From contig CM051024.1 of NCBI GenBank assembly GCA_027627225.1, positions 41,285,225 to 41,349,224 of the forward strand: 64,000 nt of DNA, in the 5' to 3' direction. Below, one piece after another: positions 61,472 to 64,000 of the stretch. Position numbers and translations under genes: made by a program. Below the pieces are notes generated by a model, which worked only from the letters and a program-made list of their open reading frames with translations, did not search any database and was not told the DNA's origin. Each line of letters begins with the position of its first letter. Within the stretch, counting starts at the first letter, position 1. The stretch is from Congeria kusceri. Its lineage: Eukaryota; Mollusca; Bivalvia; Myida; Dreissenidae.

Positions 61472-62923
61472 TCACATTGTTGTAACAGACTTTTCCTTGG
61501 TAGGCAGTGATCTTTCAGCAAAAGAGTGGGTGCGAATAAAACGAATTCCTTTCAGGACGACATTGGCCCCGCCCACAGATGAGTCACGTGACATTGGAAG
61601 TGCTTCCCGTTGTTTTTCAGCAATTGACAATTTTGTGAATATTTTATCACGTAACAGAGAGTAACCGTGTGCTTGGCTGACATCTGGCTTTCTAATTGTT
61701 TCCTAAATATCATAAATGCTCATGTTGCATTAAAAGAATACAGTACTTATACATATATTTGACTTGCTAATCAAAACAGTATTATCAAAATAAACATAAT
61801 CTCGACTTAAAAATAGCAACTGTAATACTCATTATAATTACATTTGCACTAGAAAAGCACTTACCTCATGCAGAGTACTGGAAACACTAACCGCCTCAGA
61901 GTGAGTGTTAGCTGAAAAAGAAAACACATATTAATGTATCTGATACTTGAGCACAATGTACATTTGAAACGTCATTTTTGTGTACAGTTTGAACACTAGA
62001 GTAACCCATTTGTCAGTAATGGTGTAATTACGTTTACCGCGTTCATTACTAATTCGCATGTTGAGAAAACAAGATAATGCTCAGAAAACAAAGTACGCAG
62101 TAAATGGTAAAAATATATATTTGAAACAAATTAACAAGTAGAACTTCTGTCTAAACCATACCGTATAATTCTATTGGTATTTCTGTGGAATTCTCTGATC
62201 TTAAATCCATTTAAAGGGACTTGTTCGCAGATTGGCAAATATGACAAGTTTAAAATATTTTGTCATACATCCCAAAAAGAAAGTATACATTGTATACAAA
62301 CAAGCGAAATAACACTAATGACTAAGAAATATATTGGAAATATCATTTCGTTTATTGATAATCATTAATCGAAATATCGAAATGGATAAAATTATCAAGC
62401 GTAAGTTTACATCGGTATTTTGGACATATCACTTACAAAACGTTAAAAATACACTATCAAGCGTGTAAGTAAAAATGGCCGAGTGGTTAGCGAATCCGAT
62501 TTTGCCGGATTCCACAGGTTCCAGGTTCGAGTTCCGGCGAAGGCAAATTTAAAAATTTCAATTTTTATTCTTTATATAATATTTGCTTTAGATTATTCCA
62601 GATGATTTTGTTTTTGTAGCTAAGGAATGTAATGCCCTTTTCAAAAATACGAAAATCTGTGAACAAACGCCTTTAAGGTAGCAGCTGATAACACAAGCTA
62701 AAGTGTACTGAATAAATAAATATACTGTTTTGTATTGTATTCCACATCATTTCATACACGTACACATTTAATTTTAACAGTGTCTACAAATATGTATGTT
62801 AATTCAATGCTATTTGGAATGCAAAATTTGAAAGTGATTGCTGCGAAAGTCAGGACTGAAAAATATGTACTCATTTTCTCACTTACAGGTCGTATAGCCC
62901 TTACTGCGTTTACTTGTATTTCT
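61472..62923 (-). pseudogene. Duplicated 3' exons of the CCP/SRCR gene (or of a paralogue)
   Basis: Three exons at 62,923-62,887, 61,911-61,865 and 61,702-61,472 match exons 17-19 of the gene at 12.5-24.9 kb, with intact GT-AG sites and phases. They read [12 protein letters not shown], then NTHSEAVSVSSTLHE, then ETIRKPDVSQAHGYS... ending VTTM and TGA. The last exon is 30 bases longer, adding about ten residues near RFIRTHSFAERS. Upstream on this strand the similarity ends at about 62,947 and a tandem array begins, so no CCP exons precede it here. It is either an orphan 3' fragment or the end of a paralogue whose 5' part lies beyond the window. Confidence 0.55.
62210..62677 (+). mobile_element. 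Short TIR element with internal tRNA-like sequence, copy C
   Basis: Duplicate of copy B carried by the segmental duplication. The ends are TTTAAAGGGACTTGTTCGCA and inverted CTTTAAAGGCGTTTGTTCACA-like sequence; the tRNA-like core is at about 62,475-62,545 with the same A-box and B-box. Confidence 0.75.
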
Positions 62924-63039
62924 CTGCAACAAATGACATTTTTAATTTAAAACTTTAAGATTTTCCACTGAATCCCAATTAAAAGGGCTATTTTCCAGGT
63001 TATTTATGAAAAATAAACATCTTTTTTCACTAAATTACC

Positions 63040-64000
63040 AAAAAGCAAGAAAAATGTTCCGCTGGCGGAACAAAATTTCATATTTGTTCTATACATTTAT
63101 AGAATTCGCAGTAAATGTTCCGCTGGCAGTACAAAAATAAACTGTTTTAATTACAAGAAACCAACTCTAACGTTGTCCCACAAATTATTGTATTCCTAAT
63201 TAAAAGGAACCGAAGTGTTCCGCTGGCATTAAAAACATCACGACATTTATATTCAGAATAACAGAAAACCTTATCACAATTGTTCCTCCGGCAGTACAAA
63301 CACCCAAACATTATTATTCTGATTAACAAACAATAACACACTAACAGTTTTCCGCTGGCGGTACAAGTAGCCTTTATATTCTAACTTACAAAAAGCAAAA
63401 CAAAATGTGTACCTCTGGCGGTACAAACATCCCAACTTTTATATTCTAAATTACAGAAAATAAGACAAAGAAAGTGTTCCTCTTGCGGTACAAACAAACT
63501 GAAATCTATATTCAGAATTACAGAAAACTTGAACAAAATTGTTCCGCTGGCGGTACAAGCATCCACACATTTATATTGTGTTTTACAGAAAACCAAACTA
63601 AAAGTGTTCCGCTGGCGGTACAAGCATCCAAACAATTATATTGTGTTTTACAGAAAACCAAATAAAGACTGTTCCGCTGGCGGTACAAGTGTCTTAACAT
63701 TTATATTCTGAATTACATAAAACAAAACAAAAAAACAGTTCCGCTGGGGTACAAACATAACAAAATTAATATTCTGAATTAAAGAAATCCAAACACAATT
63801 TGTTCCGTTGGCGGTACAAGCAAATCAACATAAATTGTATGTTTAAAAAAACACACTAAAATAATTGTTCCACTGGCAGAACAAACATTCCAACATTTAT
63901 ATTCTAAATTACAGAAAACAAGTCCAAGGAATTGTTTCGCTGGCGGTACAAACAGTCTGATATTTATATTGAAAATAACAGAAAACCGAAAACAAATTTT
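63040..64000. repeat. Tandem array, unit about 65 bp, running off the window edge
   Basis: About 14 units begin with GTTCCGCTGGCGGTACAA or variants (at about 63,057, 63,116, 63,214, 63,281, 63,349, 63,411, 63,474, 63,541, 63,607, 63,670, 63,738, 63,801, 63,866, 63,934). The rest of each unit is AT-rich (ATCCAAACATTTATATTCTG, AATTACAGAAAACCAAA). The GTTCCGCTGGCGGTAC core is an imperfect palindrome. Open frames across it are shadows of the repeat. Confidence 0.93.

Larger units (their letters stand above)
58810..62947. repeat. Segmental duplication, copy 2
   Basis: Counterpart of 9,950-13,940. It differs by an insertion of about 150 bases near 59,105-59,255 that holds an inverted copy of its own left end, and by a 30-base insertion in the last exon. 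The right boundary at about 62,947 is followed within 100 bases by a tandem array. Confidence 0.85.

Noticed and set aside
63040..64000. Regular repeats with spacers, CRISPR-like at first sight
   Set aside because: The sequence between the cores is itself a conserved AT-rich repeat, not unique spacers, and the window is eukaryotic. It is a satellite array.

Overview
The window is nuclear DNA of an invertebrate animal. It is AT-rich, genes are split by GT-AG introns, coding exons are sparse, and a large share is made of transposable elements and simple repeats. The repeat set (a SINE ending in an AATCAAACAAAC-type tail, short inverted-repeat elements with repeated tRNA-like cores, and a GTGCTCAAGG-type dispersed repeat) is what I know from bivalve molluscs. 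A heterodont bivalve such as a dreissenid is my best guess, by inference only.

One host gene stands out, on the minus strand between about 24.95 and 12.5 kb. It has a signal-peptide exon, then one CCP/sushi domain, two six-cysteine (group A) SRCR domains each split over two exons, eight further single-exon CCP domains, and small exons that look like a C-terminal tail. Splice phases chain without a break from exon 1 to exon 14. The gene carries damage in its CCP array: an in-frame TAG in the fourth CCP (18,690-18,692), and in the sixth CCP a 5' splice site reading GA instead of GT plus loss of one core cysteine. The link from the CCP array to the tail exons is not resolved.

The last three tail exons lie in a segment of about 4 kb (9,950-13,940) that occurs again, in the same orientation, at 58,810-62,947. 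Between the copies the three exons keep their frame, splice sites and stop, and the one long length difference is a multiple of three. Each copy also holds the same degraded non-LTR retrotransposon and the same tRNA-containing inverted-repeat element. The second copy abuts a tandem array with a unit of about 65 bp that runs off the right edge.

The most complete mobile element is a PIF/Harbinger transposon of about 7.6 kb (44,043-51,684), with 20-bp terminal inverted repeats and a CAG target-site duplication. It holds the two expected convergent genes: a five-exon transposase (plus strand) and a Myb/SANT-like protein (minus strand). The transposase is damaged in exon 2, and a SINE, a dispersed repeat and a foldback sit inside the element. 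Also present are a decayed non-LTR retrotransposon (about 55.1-52.1 kb, minus), a DIRS-type RNase H remnant (56.9-57.4 kb), at least seven short inverted-repeat or foldback elements, and several microsatellites. The stretches 1-9.9 kb, 25-44 kb and 57.4-58.2 kb hold no coding region I can support.
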